From assembly GCA_028023455.1 (NCBI GenBank), contig JAQFVV010006255.1:6680501-6744500 (forward strand): DNA of 64,000 nt, given 5' to 3'. This document shows positions 1 through 11,413 of this stretch, in pieces. The DNA comes from Epiperipatus broadwayi. Its lineage: Eukaryota; Onychophora; Udeonychophora; Euonychophora; Peripatidae. The notes below the pieces were generated by a model. The model did not search any database and was not told the DNA's origin. It saw only the letters and a list, made by a program, of their open reading frames with translations. Positions within the stretch are counted from its first letter, which is position 1; each line of letters starts with the position of its first letter. A program made the translations under genes and the position numbers.

Positions 1-95
1 CTTTAGTGATTTTACTTGATAAAACTTATGTGCCTCAGAAAAAAATGATGTTAACAGCTACATTAGCTGTTGTTTTTTTCACTGTTTTTGTACAG
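1..95 (+). CDS. SLC9A3-like: Na+/H+ exchanger (NHE3/NHE5-like), partial exon, last membrane segment
   Basis: The window opens inside an exon. Reading from base 3 gives LVILLDKTYVPQ, then KKMMLTATLAVVFFTVFVQ, which matches the end of the exchanger membrane domain in SLC9A3/A5 proteins, where a hydrophobic helix ends in FFTVF(V/I)Q before the GxTIKPL motif. The exon ends after CAG in phase 0 with donor GTACGT at 96. These proteins exchange extracellular Na+ for cytosolic H+ at the plasma membrane, and in NHE3-type members at the apical surface of epithelia. The upstream transport-site helices lie outside the window. The family call is firm. The choice of NHE3 over NHE5 rests on later tail exons and is less certain. 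Confidence 0.9.
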
Positions 96-1180
96 GTACG
101 TTCACTTATAATTTGTTTATTTTTAAAAAAGATATGTTTATTATTAAATAACGATCTGTAGTTCATTTTTAAATGCCAATAACTTTTTTATTCATTACGT
201 CATTAATATAATCTTAATGAACAAAAGAGACCTCATAGCAATACCAAATTATGAATGTGTTTTGGTGAATTGGCCTAAACACTTTTAATCTTCAGTGACT
301 AAGTCATTACTTTTATTAAAGCTTTAAATTAAAAAAAGATATTGATGCTTTATGTATGCCTATTAATGTTAAAAAAAATTTTCTTGTTACTTTTTGCATT
401 TTATATTTTTAAATGTAGCAGTAATAAAATTAATAGAAAAAAATATTAGGGAATTCTATTTTAGCTCAGATGGTTGAAGTACTCATATGTTTTATGCCTT
501 TTGCCTATGATTTTAAAATTGGGAATTGTGATATAGGGCTTAAATTCTTTTTAAAAACACATTGGTTTATTGTGGCATTTCATTGTGCATTTTAAAGTCA
601 CTTACAAACTTTCATATCTGTCTATATGTTATATAATTTACTAATAAGTAGAAACTTATATGCTGTGATGTAAAGTGATTTCTTCTTAACCAAATTCAGA
701 AGTTTCTGTACCCATATACCCAGAAATCCTGTTAGACAAAATAATATTTTTTCCTTTCAAATTATTCTATATTACAATAAACTCTACTTCTTACACTTTA
801 TTATCTGATTATTTTTCAACTCCTGGCTCATTTTTTTCTATCTTATAAAAGCTATTTCTTCCCCATTATTATATTCTTATATTCCCCAATTTAATTATGA
901 TGACCTAAGCAAAAAATCATAAAATCTCTACCTCTTTCATTTGTTTTACCATTAATTTTTTACACTCTTCATACAATTTATTCAGATCTCTTTCAACTTT
1001 CTATACATAAAGAATAAATTGACAATACTCTTTCTTTGATTTTCACACAAATTACATTTGCAATCCGAATCTTTATTTTATTTTTGCTTTCTTTTCGTGT
1101 TCAGAACATGGAAGAATCCATAATTAAGCTCATTATTTAAAAAAAATGCTAATGACTTTATTGCTTGGGAGTTTATAAAA
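96..1180. other. Intron 1, first part; one tRNA-like box A
   Basis: This is AT-rich intron with no coding signal. At 462-473 TAGCTCAGATGG fits the RNA polymerase III box A consensus and could be the head of an old tRNA-derived SINE, but no box B follows at tRNA spacing. I see nothing else. Confidence 0.4.
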
Positions 1181-1183
1181 AGC

Positions 1184-1266
1184 TTAAGTGCTAGAACTGT
1201 GAATGCCAGAATCAAGTCTGGAACCTCCTGATCCCAAGTTGGACATTCTACCAACTGTGCCAAATC
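1184..1266 (-). repeat. tRNA-derived SINE head (relic)
   Basis: Read on the minus strand, TGGCACAGTTGG (complement of 1250-1261) is a perfect box A. About 40 nt downstream, GACTTGATTCT (complement of 1208-1218) matches the box B consensus at 7 of 11 positions. The stretch between them is of tRNA-like length. A related box B half with similar flanks occurs at 49585-49650 on the minus strand, so this is probably a dispersed SINE family rather than a tRNA gene. Confidence 0.45.
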
Positions 1267-1390
1267 ATGCAGTGTCTCATTATTAAATAAAATAAAATAG
1301 CCAACTTCTCATGTTGTTTATTATATACATTAACTTTTTAAATAATAAGTGTAATAATCCTCAAGGCTAAATGGGTTTGTAAGTACTCAT

Positions 1391-1562
1391 TAAAAATCAG
1401 TTAACACTTAGACAATCCTGATATCAATAACAATCAACAATTTCAAACTGTTGTCAAGGTAACCCATTTTTAATCATCTTTAGGAGGTTGCCTTTACAAC
1501 AGTTTGAAATTGTTGGTTGTTATTGATATTGGGATTATCTAAGTGTTAATTGGTTTTTAATA
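1391..1562. repeat. Hairpin-forming inverted repeat (about 65-bp arms)
   Basis: The arm at about 1392-1455 is repeated in inverted form at about 1496-1560, with roughly 40 bp between, so either strand's RNA could fold into a long hairpin. Part of one arm and the loop recurs at 30879-30955 (AGGAGGTTGCCTT and following bases), showing that this is a dispersed foldback or MITE-like family. No coding capacity is seen. Confidence 0.75.
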
Positions 1563-2610
1563 ATTATATACATTAAATATTATTTTGAAATGACAAAACT
1601 AAAATGTAATATAATGTTCTGATTCATATATAGTTATTTCCTTTAAGGGTTTATTTTAAAAATCACTTATGAGCATTTTTTATAATCATAAATGCTTTTG
1701 GTTTCTCATAAATTTCATCTCATAAAAATTTGTTTATTCTAATTATAAACTAGTCTATGTGACTCAGCAAGAGGATAATGCAGAAGTAGTCTAATTATGG
1801 ATCTCTAAACATAACCAATGAAATACACTTAATACATTTTACTGTTGTCATTTTAACAAACTATGATATAGATGTCATTGGAAATATAATATCAATTGAT
1901 CTTCAGTGTTACCAAACTAGTTAAAGAAATGCTCTCTCAGAGTAATCAATATGCAATGAAGAATTGACTTTTCACCTTTAGCTCTTTGGTGCACCTACAT
2001 ATAAAATTATTTTAACAATTTGTGCAATTTCTTTAAACGCTGCACCTGATGTTTTATCCGTTATACACTTTAGATTACTTTCTTCTATCCTGTGCCTACC
2101 ACAAAAATAAAAGTAATAAGTTTGAACATTTGCTTGTGTAGTAATTGCTCTTTATAAAAAAGTGTGCATGGAGCTGGATGACAGGAAAAGAAAGATTAAG
2201 GAGGCATGGTTCATAGACAATCATAAGAACATAATTAACAAGAAAGAAAATGGAATATGTAAATTTTCTACTTTGAATAAAATGACTACATAATTATCTC
2301 ACTAATTAAATAGAGCAGTAGACTTTATCAATCTACAAGAGCTATGATTCTGGTGGATCTCACCGAACATGCACTCGGCTGTGTCTAAGTTGCAAAAATA
2401 AACCCCATTTCATGTTGCAAACATGAAAACATTGCATAATCAAGAAAAAGACTATAATTAACTTTTCAAAATAGTCTTTTATTTTATTGTTGGTAATAAA
2501 ATTTAAATAATTTTATCAAAAGTATTATCACATATTTTTTATTTGCTTATGTTATCCTTATGGTAAAATGAATACCTATGAAATAATTTGGAGGAAGACA
2601 TATTGCTAAC
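1563..2610. other. Intron 1, no recognised feature
   Basis: AT-rich sequence without a sustained coding frame, long repeat or RNA-gene motif that I can see. Confidence 0.5.
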
Positions 2611-2736
2611 ATGTTAGTAATTAAACAAAGCAAAGCAAAACTCCATATAGTAGTGCCACCTGTGCTAAACAGAGTAATCAATGGATGCCAGAAGGCTTGT
2701 GCATAAAATCCCTATCTAATGCCTACTCATCCAATA

Positions 2737-2778
2737 TCCCCAGATTAGTTTCTGGCTTGTGGCCTCCGTCAGTGAGGA
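2737..2778 (-). ncRNA. Hammerhead ribozyme motif, family A, decayed core
   Basis: On the minus strand stem I (TCCTCA with TGGGGA), stem II (GGC/GCC) and GAAAC are kept. The core reads CTGACGG instead of CTGATGA, and the cleavage triplet is ATC instead of GTC. It is therefore probably inactive. Its near-identical partner at 3168-3209 shows the intact form. Confidence 0.6.
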
Positions 2779-3167
2779 GCTTTGGATCTGAGAGCACTGC
2801 ATCTAGATCTTAGGATCTAAGGCAACCCTCTAGCAACCACCTTTTATCTCTACTTAACTACAAAACTATGAGCATGAAATTGAAAACACAAAAAATATTT
2901 TCAATCTAAGCTCAACAGCTTTTTCATATGGGTCTGAACTCAGTTCAGCACCCATACATTTTGGTGTCTTTGGCTCTTTAACAACCATAACCACCACTAC
3001 CTTATTAGGCAGAATTGGTGTTAAACCAGCAAGCATCACATGATCACATCTCCAATACTAGCGCATAATTGTTTATAAACAAAGCAAAGCAAAACTTCAT
3101 ATAGTAGTGATGCTAGAGAGTTGCATTAGATCCTAAGATCTAGATGCAGTGCTCTCAGATCCAAAGC

Positions 3168-3209
3168 TCCTCACTGATGAAGGCCATAAGCCAGAAACTA
3201 GTCTGGGGA
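3168..3209 (+). ncRNA. Type I hammerhead ribozyme, family A, intact
   Basis: All parts of a hammerhead are in order within 42 nt. Stem I is TCCTCA (3168-3173) pairing with TGGGGA (3204-3209), 6 bp with one G-U. The core CTGATGA is at 3174-3180. Stem II is GGC (3182-3184) with GCC (3190-3192). GAAA is at 3194-3197. Stem III is the self-complementary ACTAGT, whose last two bases with the next form GTC, and cleavage is predicted after C3203. A stem III with no loop suggests that two copies pair as a dimer, as in Penelope and retrozyme hammerheads. It is on the sense strand of the exchanger intron. Confidence 0.82.
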
Positions 3210-3372
3210 TATTGGATGAGTAGGCATTAGATAGGGATTTTATGCACAAGCCTTCTGGCATCCATTGATTACTCTGTTTAGCACAGGTGGCACTACTATA
3301 TGGAGTTTTGCTTTGCTTTGTTTATAAACAATTATGTGCTAGTATTGGAGATGTGATCATGTGATGCATGTT

Positions 3373-6300
3373 AGTAATTAATTAAATAGTATTTGACTGC
3401 CCCATGTATTTATGTATCCATTCATGAACTATCTTCCAGAAGGACTTGATATGTAAAAAATTAAACATTCTTTAAATATTTGGCAGAATAACAAAGCCTC
3501 CCAAATACTCTTTCAACAGTGAAGAAAATAGCATTACTCTCTAGACATGGCACTTCCAGTTAGCAAGAGTTTAGTATGCTTACTTATTAATACTGCATGA
3601 GTATTTGGATTAGTTATATTGTAGCTATCTGAAATAAGAATTTGAAGTCAATTTCTAATCTTAATTTTATCCTGCCTGGATTTATATCCAGATCACAAAC
3701 ATAAAAATGAGTCTCTAATCATCTCATTACATTGTACATATAATAAATTTTAAAACAATATTTTGTCATTAAGATAATGATATTTTATTTATACTAACCA
3801 TATATCTGACTAACACATTGATATTAATATATTTTATACATTTGATATTCTGCAGTATAAACATGCTTTAACACAAAGTATTCAAAAGCCCAATTAATTG
3901 AGAACTATAAATAGTAACAAAGAATTACAAAACACAACGACTGTTAAGTTTATAATTATAGAGTTAGTACAGATTTTTACAAATCATGTTGTGTGTGAGC
4001 AAGATAAAATAAATCCAAATAATTTTATTCATAAAAAATTGAAGCCAATAAGAATTTGCTTTCATTTTTTATTTATTGCAGCCAGACTGCAAAACTGTAA
4101 TATCGAGTATCATTATTTAGCTATGGATCTTTTTTGGCAATTTAACTATTAACAAAATATAGTAAAGGAATACAAAATTTTAAAGAACAGAATACTTGTA
4201 AGATAAATAATGCAGCAAGCTCTTCCCCATGATATCAAGAGTTATAAAAATATCTTCAGTGATTGTCGTATAAAACAGATATTTCATAAATTTATATTCA
4301 CTTCATTTTTAAACAGCAAATAATATCCATAAAACCTTTAATCACAGAACCAACTGACACATGGGATTTGATGAATGAACTGCAATAATGTGCTCAGAAG
4401 ATCCAAATTTGATTCATTATTCACTTTAATAATGAATCTGTTTTTATGAATTTGGTGATGTAAAATATACACTATTGGTTTAATCATATTTCACACTTAA
4501 GTTCTAATTCAAACTAACAAAAAATAATACAGATAATAGTAGAATGTAACATTTTTTAATGTTTCTGGACTTATAGGACAGTATGTATTATGGTAAATGT
4601 TTTAAAAAGTTTCGATCAATTTTCAAATTTTTATTCTTTTCCAACTCTGTTTATGCCAAAGTGTTCTAAGATATCACTGACTCTGAGTAAAAAAATATTG
4701 ATGGAACTAATACTGAAGGAATAATGCACTTGAGATATCTTACTTATTTAAAAATGTTATATCATTAGTATATATTAGTTTCTAATTAGCTTTAAATTAT
4801 TTATCTGATTAATTTTATTACTGCACCATATTTATCATTATTCATACATTTGGAACAATAATTTCCTCTATTTACTTGACACTCCAGAGCCATCTAATGT
4901 AAGCTTAATTAATTAACAAACAATTAATAGCTCTGGAGTAGAATGAATCATTACTCTTAGTGCAGATGTTGAGCAAGCAAAGAAAGTCAAGTAAGACTTG
5001 TTTTATATATAATTGCTTATTATGAATAAACTTCATATTCTCTTTAAGCATTTTTTTATCATAGTGTTTTCATTTTTTTTTTAAAAATCTTTAAACCAGG
5101 GATTTTTAAGAATTGGTTCAAAAACCTTGTAGTAATTCCTTCCTAATTATATAATATTCTTCTACAAAAGCATATATTTTTCTTAAATGACATTAGAAAA
5201 CAATCTTAAATTATATAAACTTTTATGATTAATTACATATTTTATCATTCACTTTAAAAATTTTGCTATTATTATTTTTAAGCTTTATTCATATAAATTC
5301 TGATTTTATTGTAGAGGTGTGTGGTCCCTGGATGTTTTTTTTTAAATAATACTTTCATATTTATATTTCATAAGTTTTTAAACTTTTTTTAAATAAAATA
5401 TTACAAATTAAATGTTTTATTCTAGCTGGTTTAATAAAGTGTACTCATTATTTCCAAATAAATTAATTTTTGAATTAAATCTACACAGGAAGTTATGCCA
5501 GAATTTGCTGATGTTCGAAGATTTTTATAAAAGCCTATATAGTATTTTCTATCAGTAGAAGCAATTTGTGAATAAAATTCACAAGATAATTAAGATGTAC
5601 TGGCATGTTGGAGTTCAAAGATTGTGGTAATAGTTTCCATACTGTTTTATTTTATGCCTCAAATGAATTAATCAAACAATAAATTTTCTATTACCATACA
5701 AGTATTATTCAAAATTTTTTATTAAAATTATATATCAGTAAAATGAGCCAATTTTCTTATTGCTTTATAATATGTATGTTTTTATTATTTTTTAAAGGCA
5801 TTATAATTTTGAAATCTTTTGATTGATGTTGCAGAACTGATTCTTTATCAAAATCATTATTTGGATCTCCAATCTTCATTGATAAAGAAATGATAATAAA
5901 GACAAAAAGACAAAAATCAGATGTGGCATATTTAAGTGCAAACATTGAAATCTATATTAAACATTTCAATCCTAACTATTATAACACAATACTGATTCAT
6001 AAAATATAATGAAAGAAATATTTTACTGGCCAACTTTCTTCTTTTCTAATGAAAAAAAATTAAGTTCAGCTGCTTTTATAAAATGCTCAAAGAAAGACAT
6101 AATGCATCATGATTTTATTGAAAATATTTGGTTCAGATATATACAAATACCTTTACATATTTTTATTCACAGTGAAAATGTTTAAAAACTCAGAATATAT
6201 TGGAATATTTATTTATAGTAATATATCAAGATATATGAATTAACATTCTGTAATTCTGAAGATTGTACACATTCCTAAAACAGAGGCAACCATGTTGATA

Positions 6301-8619
6301 CTATGAATTTTTAAGAAATTTTGATGAATAGTTGTCATGTCATTTAGATTCCACAAACACATTTTCATGACTTTCTAATTAAATACAGAACGATTTAATA
6401 GATTCTATTGAAAACACTGTTTTTAATTATATTCATAATGAGGTAAATAGTGCTTTGTCATATACTCTTTGATGAAACTACTGATTGTAGAAATATTTTA
6501 TGATATCAACAGTTTTCTTATGTATTATGTACGTATATGAAAAAAATCACAAATGGAAATTATAGATATTAGTTATGATAAAACATCATCTGCTTTGACT
6601 GCATACATATTCCAATTATTAAAAAATTATAATTATAAGGAAAATGTAATTGCACATATCTGTGATATTGCTCTGAAATATATGAACATTTGTCACAATT
6701 TCAAACAAACGTAAAGCTGTAATATTTAGAATTTTATTTTATTTATTGATGTGCTCATGGGTAAATCTTACTTTGTTCCAAAACTTTTGAAAAATCTCAC
6801 AGTAAATTGACATTATTTTTCAATAATTCTACAAAATGTATTGACAAATTAAATTAAAAATTAAAAGAATATTTTCATTTCTAAGAATAATAAAATGGTA
6901 TAATAAAAGAATTATAGAAAGGCTTCTTGAATACTGGCAAGATTTACTATCAATATTTGAAACAATTTTTAAAATCCTGACAAATAAGACAGAGAGTTAT
7001 TGAAAATATCACATGGTTTAACATATTTAACGAATTCAACTGTTATACTGTTAATTTTCTTTTATCTATTTTTCTGACTTTTTAAAGACAGATTTCTATT
7101 AATATTTCACAAACTATTAATGATATTAAATATTATTTATTAAATATAGATGAGTTTTAAAAGAAATATTTCCTTGTAAATGTAATTAGTTTGAAAATTG
7201 CTGGGATAAATCAAACAAAATCTTTATATTTCATTTTAAAAAAATATTAATATTGAAATTATAAACAATCCAAAATTCATAGGTGAGCAGTTTAAAGATC
7301 TGTTAAATTATTTTTTGCCCCAAATTAAATATTCCAAAAATATATTATACAAAATTCTCTGGAGATGTTTTTTTGAATTTTAAATTGTAATTATGATAGA
7401 ATTTAATTTCTAAGATTAAAAAATGAATTCAGAGACATTTATAATTCATGATTTAAAAAGCAAAGACATTAATAAACTTTTTGAATGTATAAATTGTACA
7501 GATTTTAATTCTATCTTTTAGTCAGTAGGATTTTTTAAACTTTAATATTGACTATATCTTTTATCAGAATGTCAGAAAGATTCTTATAAAAAAAAAAGTA
7601 ATAATAAAGATTCTTTTTTGGTGATGAATAGAATTAAAAATTATGTCTAAAATACTATTGAACAAGAGTCCTATTAATATTAGCATTCATGACTTTAGTG
7701 AATTCTGCATCAATTGATTTGCTTAATAAACCCAATGAATCATTTATATATATAAAGTAATCAAAGATTTTGTAAAATAAGAAATACAGTAATTAATTTA
7801 CTTTTTAATCAAATAAACTAATTTATAACTACTATTTTAAATTCAATTTTCGAGCGCTTGTACGTTATTGTAAGAACATTTTATCGTAAAAGCATTTCAA
7901 GTTTAGCGCTTTCGAGGATTATTTTATAAATAAATATTTAATTAATTACAACAAAAAAATAGAAATATTTTCACACCGTTTTTTAAATAAGGAGATCAGA
8001 AACTAAATTAACAATTACCCTAAGTAATTTACGTCATAAAATCAATTTAATTTGGAAATATTTTAAATGACAACAAAGAGTGGTTAATAATTTAAACTAC
8101 AAGTTCAAAAATATGTTATATAAGGGAAAACTCCAGAATTGTTTTAAAAAAACTATCAATTTTTTTTATTAACATTTGACAAAATTGATTTTTTTTTTAA
8201 CAATTTTAATAACAATATGAAAATTATTAGTTTTTTAATTTATTTTAAAAATATATTAATATTTTACGAAATGTTCATATTAAGTGTTTTTATCAATTAA
8301 AAATTATTTTCACAAAATATTTATGGATATTTAAATTTGTATTAAACGTGACCTATATTTTCGTATATCATAATTTTGCAATAATAGTCAAATTGTTTTG
8401 TATATTGTTTTTTTATTATTTATTATTTTGTTATTGTACATTTTGAAAATATTGTACATAATAAGTTTCACATTAAATGTTTGTGTGTATGATATATAGC
8501 ATACGAATTTAATGTTTATAATGGACGGACATTATAGATAATGAAATATTATAATAAATGGTGATTCGCTTTTAATTGTAGTTAAAATATTTGTAATAGT
8601 TAAGATTTTACTTCATTAA
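3373..8619. other. Intron 1, long AT-rich stretch with little structure
   Basis: No coding region is recognised. A 10-12 bp hairpin lies at 4881-4942 (ACTCCAGAGC with GCTCTGGAGT). Near 7850-7915 two short motifs, TCGAGCGCTT and AGCGCTTTCGAG, face each other in a locally less AT-rich patch. They resemble the AGCGCT stem III and CGAAA of the Penelope-like terminus at 8698-8716, so this may be a relic of such an end. Otherwise I see nothing. Confidence 0.4.
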
Positions 8620-8800
8620 CGCTTAAATAAATTAATATATATATATGTGCTCTGCGCACAGTTAATGAAGCTATTAATAAATTGTCAAAATTTTTACTGC
8701 CAAGCGCTTTCGGGACAGTCTACAGTCCCATATTCATGGCGAGTTATTCTGTTAATAACTGTAAAACTATGCAAATTTTATGCAAATTTATATGCAGATG

Positions 8801-9529
8801 TTACGTGGACCATTTACGAGATAGGGAATAGCAGGCCTCTCTTCTGTTGATTGCCGATGGGTCAGCCGCAATGAAGTAAGCTTCCCTAACTTTACGTTTG
8901 GTGTCGTTTGTTTCAGAGCAAACGACACTGGCTGTGGTAGGTAGAAAAGCATGTCCAGAGTTTCTTTCGTGTTCGACAAAAATCGAATTACCTTCATACT
9001 TTGTTTTGGTTTTATTGTAAAGGTATCGGTGTTGAGCTACTCTGGTGGCAATGTTAGTTTTGGTCTCTCCATAATATGTTGCCATGCAATTTCTTTGGGG
9101 GCAGGTAATTTTGTACACAACTTGAGGGGTGAGTTCAGGTTTGATCCTGTCTTTGGTATTATTTATCAGTCTATTGGTGTTGGGAGGTGAACGGAAAGCG
9201 ACTTCAAAGTCACATGATAGTTGATTGATAAGGCTTTTAGCTGTAGAGTGAACGTATGGGATTAAGATTCTTGGTTTGTTTTCTTTCTTGTGGTTGTGGT
9301 TTATTTTATAGAAAAATTTGTTGACTTTTCTGTTGATGGATGAATAAGTGTGTCCAATTTTCCTTAAATCAGTTATATAATTGATGAGATTTTTTCTTTT
9401 ATCTGCCTCATATTTGCACAAGTTATGGTTCCTAAACATGAATGAAGAGAGGGCTGCAAGTTTGTGTGAGTGAGGCACGTAAGAATTAGGGTTTGTCAAG
9501 CCTCTTACTTCCAAAGGTTTGACTACCAT
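8801..9529 (-). pseudogene. Penelope-like element, endonuclease half (5'-truncated)
   Basis: This 242-residue open frame has no internal stop and covers the linker and GIY-YIG endonuclease of a Penelope-like polyprotein. Visible motifs are the endonuclease start VYKITC, the YYGETKT strand, the RVAQHR helix and a C-terminal REAYFI. The reverse transcriptase is absent because the copy stops at about 9535. It starts at an internal methionine, not a true start. It is the mirror of the plus copy and almost identical to it, with single-base differences such as the last residue (T here, M in the other copy). Confidence 0.85.
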
Positions 9530-9535
9530 TTGGAA

Positions 9536-10680
9536 TAGTCAATGATAAATTAATTGCAAGAAACTGCCCACCTACACGTGCCAAATTCATCATTGATTTT
9601 TTAAAATGGCTTGATTTAAACATAATTGCTGTTTTCAGAGATAAGTGGTTTAGTATGAACAACGGATGGCCGATGGGCCTCCCACTTAGTGGTATAATGG
9701 CAAGCGTTGTACTTGACCATTACGAGAAGCTAATACTACCTGCACTCTTCATGTCAACCCCACATATAATATATACACGCTACATTGATGACATATTCAT
9801 TGCTGCCCCAGAAGACATCATCTCTAACCTTCACAATAGCCTCCATAATAATACCAAACTTACTTTTACTACTACTTGGGAAAACCAAGACAAACAGGTC
9901 AAATACCTTGACATATGTGTTAGCAAAAATATAGATAAGCTGGACTACCAAATGGTAGTCAAACCTTTGGAAGTAAGAGGCTTGACAAACCCTAATTCTT
10001 ACGCGCCTCACTCACACAAACTTGCAGCCCTCTCTTCATTCATGTTTAGGAACCATAACTTGTGCAAATATGAGGCAGATAAAAGAAAAAATCTCATCAA
10101 TTATATAACTGATTTAAGGAAAATTGGACACACTTATTCATCCATCAACAGAAAAGTCAACAAATTTTTCTATAAAATAAACCACAACCACAAGAAAGAA
10201 AACAAACCAAGAATCTTAATCCCATACGTTCACTCTACAGCTAAAAGCCTTATCAATCAACTATCATGTGACTTTGAAGTCGCTTTCCGTTCACCTCCCA
10301 ACACCAATAGACTGATAAATAATACCAAAGACAGGATCAAACCTGAACTCACCCCTCAAGTTGTGTACAAAATTACCTGCCCCCAAAGAAATTGCATGGC
10401 AACATATTATGGAGAGACCAAAACTAACATTGCCACCAGAGTAGCTCAACACCGATACCTTTACAATAAAACCAAAACAAAGTATGAAGGTAATTCGATT
10501 TTTGTCGAACACGAAAGAAACTCTGGACATGCTTTTCTACCTACCACAGCCAGTGTCGTTTGCTCTGAAACAAACGACACCAAACGTAAAGTTAGGGAAG
10601 CTTACTTCATTGCGGCTGACCCATCGGCAATCAACAGAAGAGAGGCCTGCTATTCCCTATCTCGTAAATGGTCCATGTAA
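9536..10680 (+). pseudogene. Penelope-like element, RT palm plus GIY-YIG endonuclease (5'-truncated)
   Basis: The frame is open from about 9539 to the stop at 10678-10680. The first methionine at 9655 is internal, and upstream codons read FLKWLDLNIIAVFRDKW, part of the reverse transcriptase fingers. From 9655, NGWPMGLPLSG (residues 3-13) is RT motif 5-like and YIDD (residues 43-46) is the catalytic Asp pair. A linker follows, then GIY-YIG endonuclease from about residue 237 with VYKITC, YYGET and RVAQHR, and a C-terminal REAYF block. This is the order expected for Penelope-like proteins. The N-terminal RT region is missing, so it cannot act alone. The intact frame suggests a young insertion. 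Confidence 0.88.
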
Positions 10681-10734
10681 CATCTGCATATAAATTTGCA
10701 TAAAATTTGCATAGTTTTACAGTTATTAACAGAA

Positions 10735-10795
10735 TAACTCACCATGAATATGGGACTGTAGACTGTCCCGAAAGCGCTTGGCAGTAAAAATTTTG
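10735..10795 (+). ncRNA. Hammerhead-like motif at Penelope terminus (weak)
   Basis: GGGAC/GTCCC forms a 5-bp hairpin followed directly by GAAA and the self-complementary AGCGCT, then T. This has the layout of stem II, GAAA, palindromic stem III and cleavage site in Penelope hammerheads. The 5' core is poor (CCATGAA instead of CTGATGA), so either the motif is inactive or I have misaligned its first half. The mirror copy is on the minus strand at about 8698-8750. Confidence 0.4.
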
Positions 10796-10929
10796 ACAAT
10801 TTATTAATAGCTTCATTAACTGTGCGCAGAGCACATATATATATTAAAATATTTGTATAAATTACTTTTTTATAATCTCATTTACACTCTAATGCAAATT
10901 TTTATATAATTTCTTTTTTATTTTTCTAA

Positions 10930-10962
10930 TAGTTTTTGACTGTCCTGCAGTCTTCATCAGAG
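10930..10962 (-). ncRNA. Hammerhead-like motif in left terminal repeat
   Basis: On the minus strand CTGATGA (complement of 10954-10960) is followed by a hairpin, GACTG/CAGTC, and then AAAAAC in place of GAAAC. The core heptamer is perfect, but G12 is lost and stem I is only about 2 bp. It is probably a decayed Penelope hammerhead. Confidence 0.45.
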
Positions 10963-11413
10963 CTACAACATTTAAACACAACCATTATTTTATATAATTA
11001 TAAAAATACATATTTTATATTATTATTCATAATCATATTTTATTTTTAACTCTATACCTTTACTTTTTTTATTTCTTAATTATTATTTTATTATTATTTC
11101 TTCTTTTATCCTATCTATCATTCTACATTATTCTTTAATACCTGTTAATCTAATTTCTTTTTTCCTTTCTATTATTTATCTATACTTATTCTTTTATTAA
11201 TAATTTTTATTTATTTCTATTCATATCTTTATTAATTATTGTCATTTTTAATTGACTTATTCATTTTACTCACCTTTGTATAACCTTTTTCTTTTTTACA
11301 TTTATAACTGATTCTATTTAAAAATTTTAAGCCTCTTTTTTATATACTCCTTTAATGTAACTCCCTCTATTATCAATTTCTTTAACTTTTTAGTCAACTT
11401 AAACTTTTTATTT

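Larger units (their letters stand above)
2611..3372. mobile_element. Retrozyme-like family A, head-to-head inverted pair
   Basis: The left half (about 2624-3060) carries one unit on the minus strand. The right half (about 3076-3360) carries a nearly identical unit on the plus strand. Each begins near the short repeat AAACAAAGCAAAGCAAAAC. Both arms contain a hammerhead ribozyme motif, decayed at 2737-2778 (-) and intact at 3168-3209 (+). No protein is encoded. More copies lie at 26395-27510, 19330-19500 (fragment) and 48690-48785. Short non-coding repeats with a type I hammerhead fit the retrozyme class, whose RNA self-cleaves and circularises and is copied by a partner element's reverse transcriptase. 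The class assignment is inference. The repeat structure is seen directly. Confidence 0.8.
8620..10852. mobile_element. Inverted (head-to-head) pair of Penelope-like elements
   Basis: Two copies of one Penelope-like retroelement face in opposite directions: minus strand at about 8640-9535 and plus strand at about 9536-10850. The arms are almost identical for about 900 bp, including the outer non-coding ends with CGAAAGCGCTT (minus strand at 8702-8713, plus strand near 10769). The plus copy extends further 5' into the reverse transcriptase, so the two are truncated at different points. The very high arm identity suggests a recent event or gene conversion. Penelope-like elements encode a reverse transcriptase fused to a GIY-YIG endonuclease and often leave 5'-truncated, inverted or tandem copies. 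Confidence 0.88.

Noticed and set aside
4881-4942. Short hairpin as a regulatory RNA
   Set aside because: Only 10-12 bp with no repeat partner or conserved loop; likely chance.
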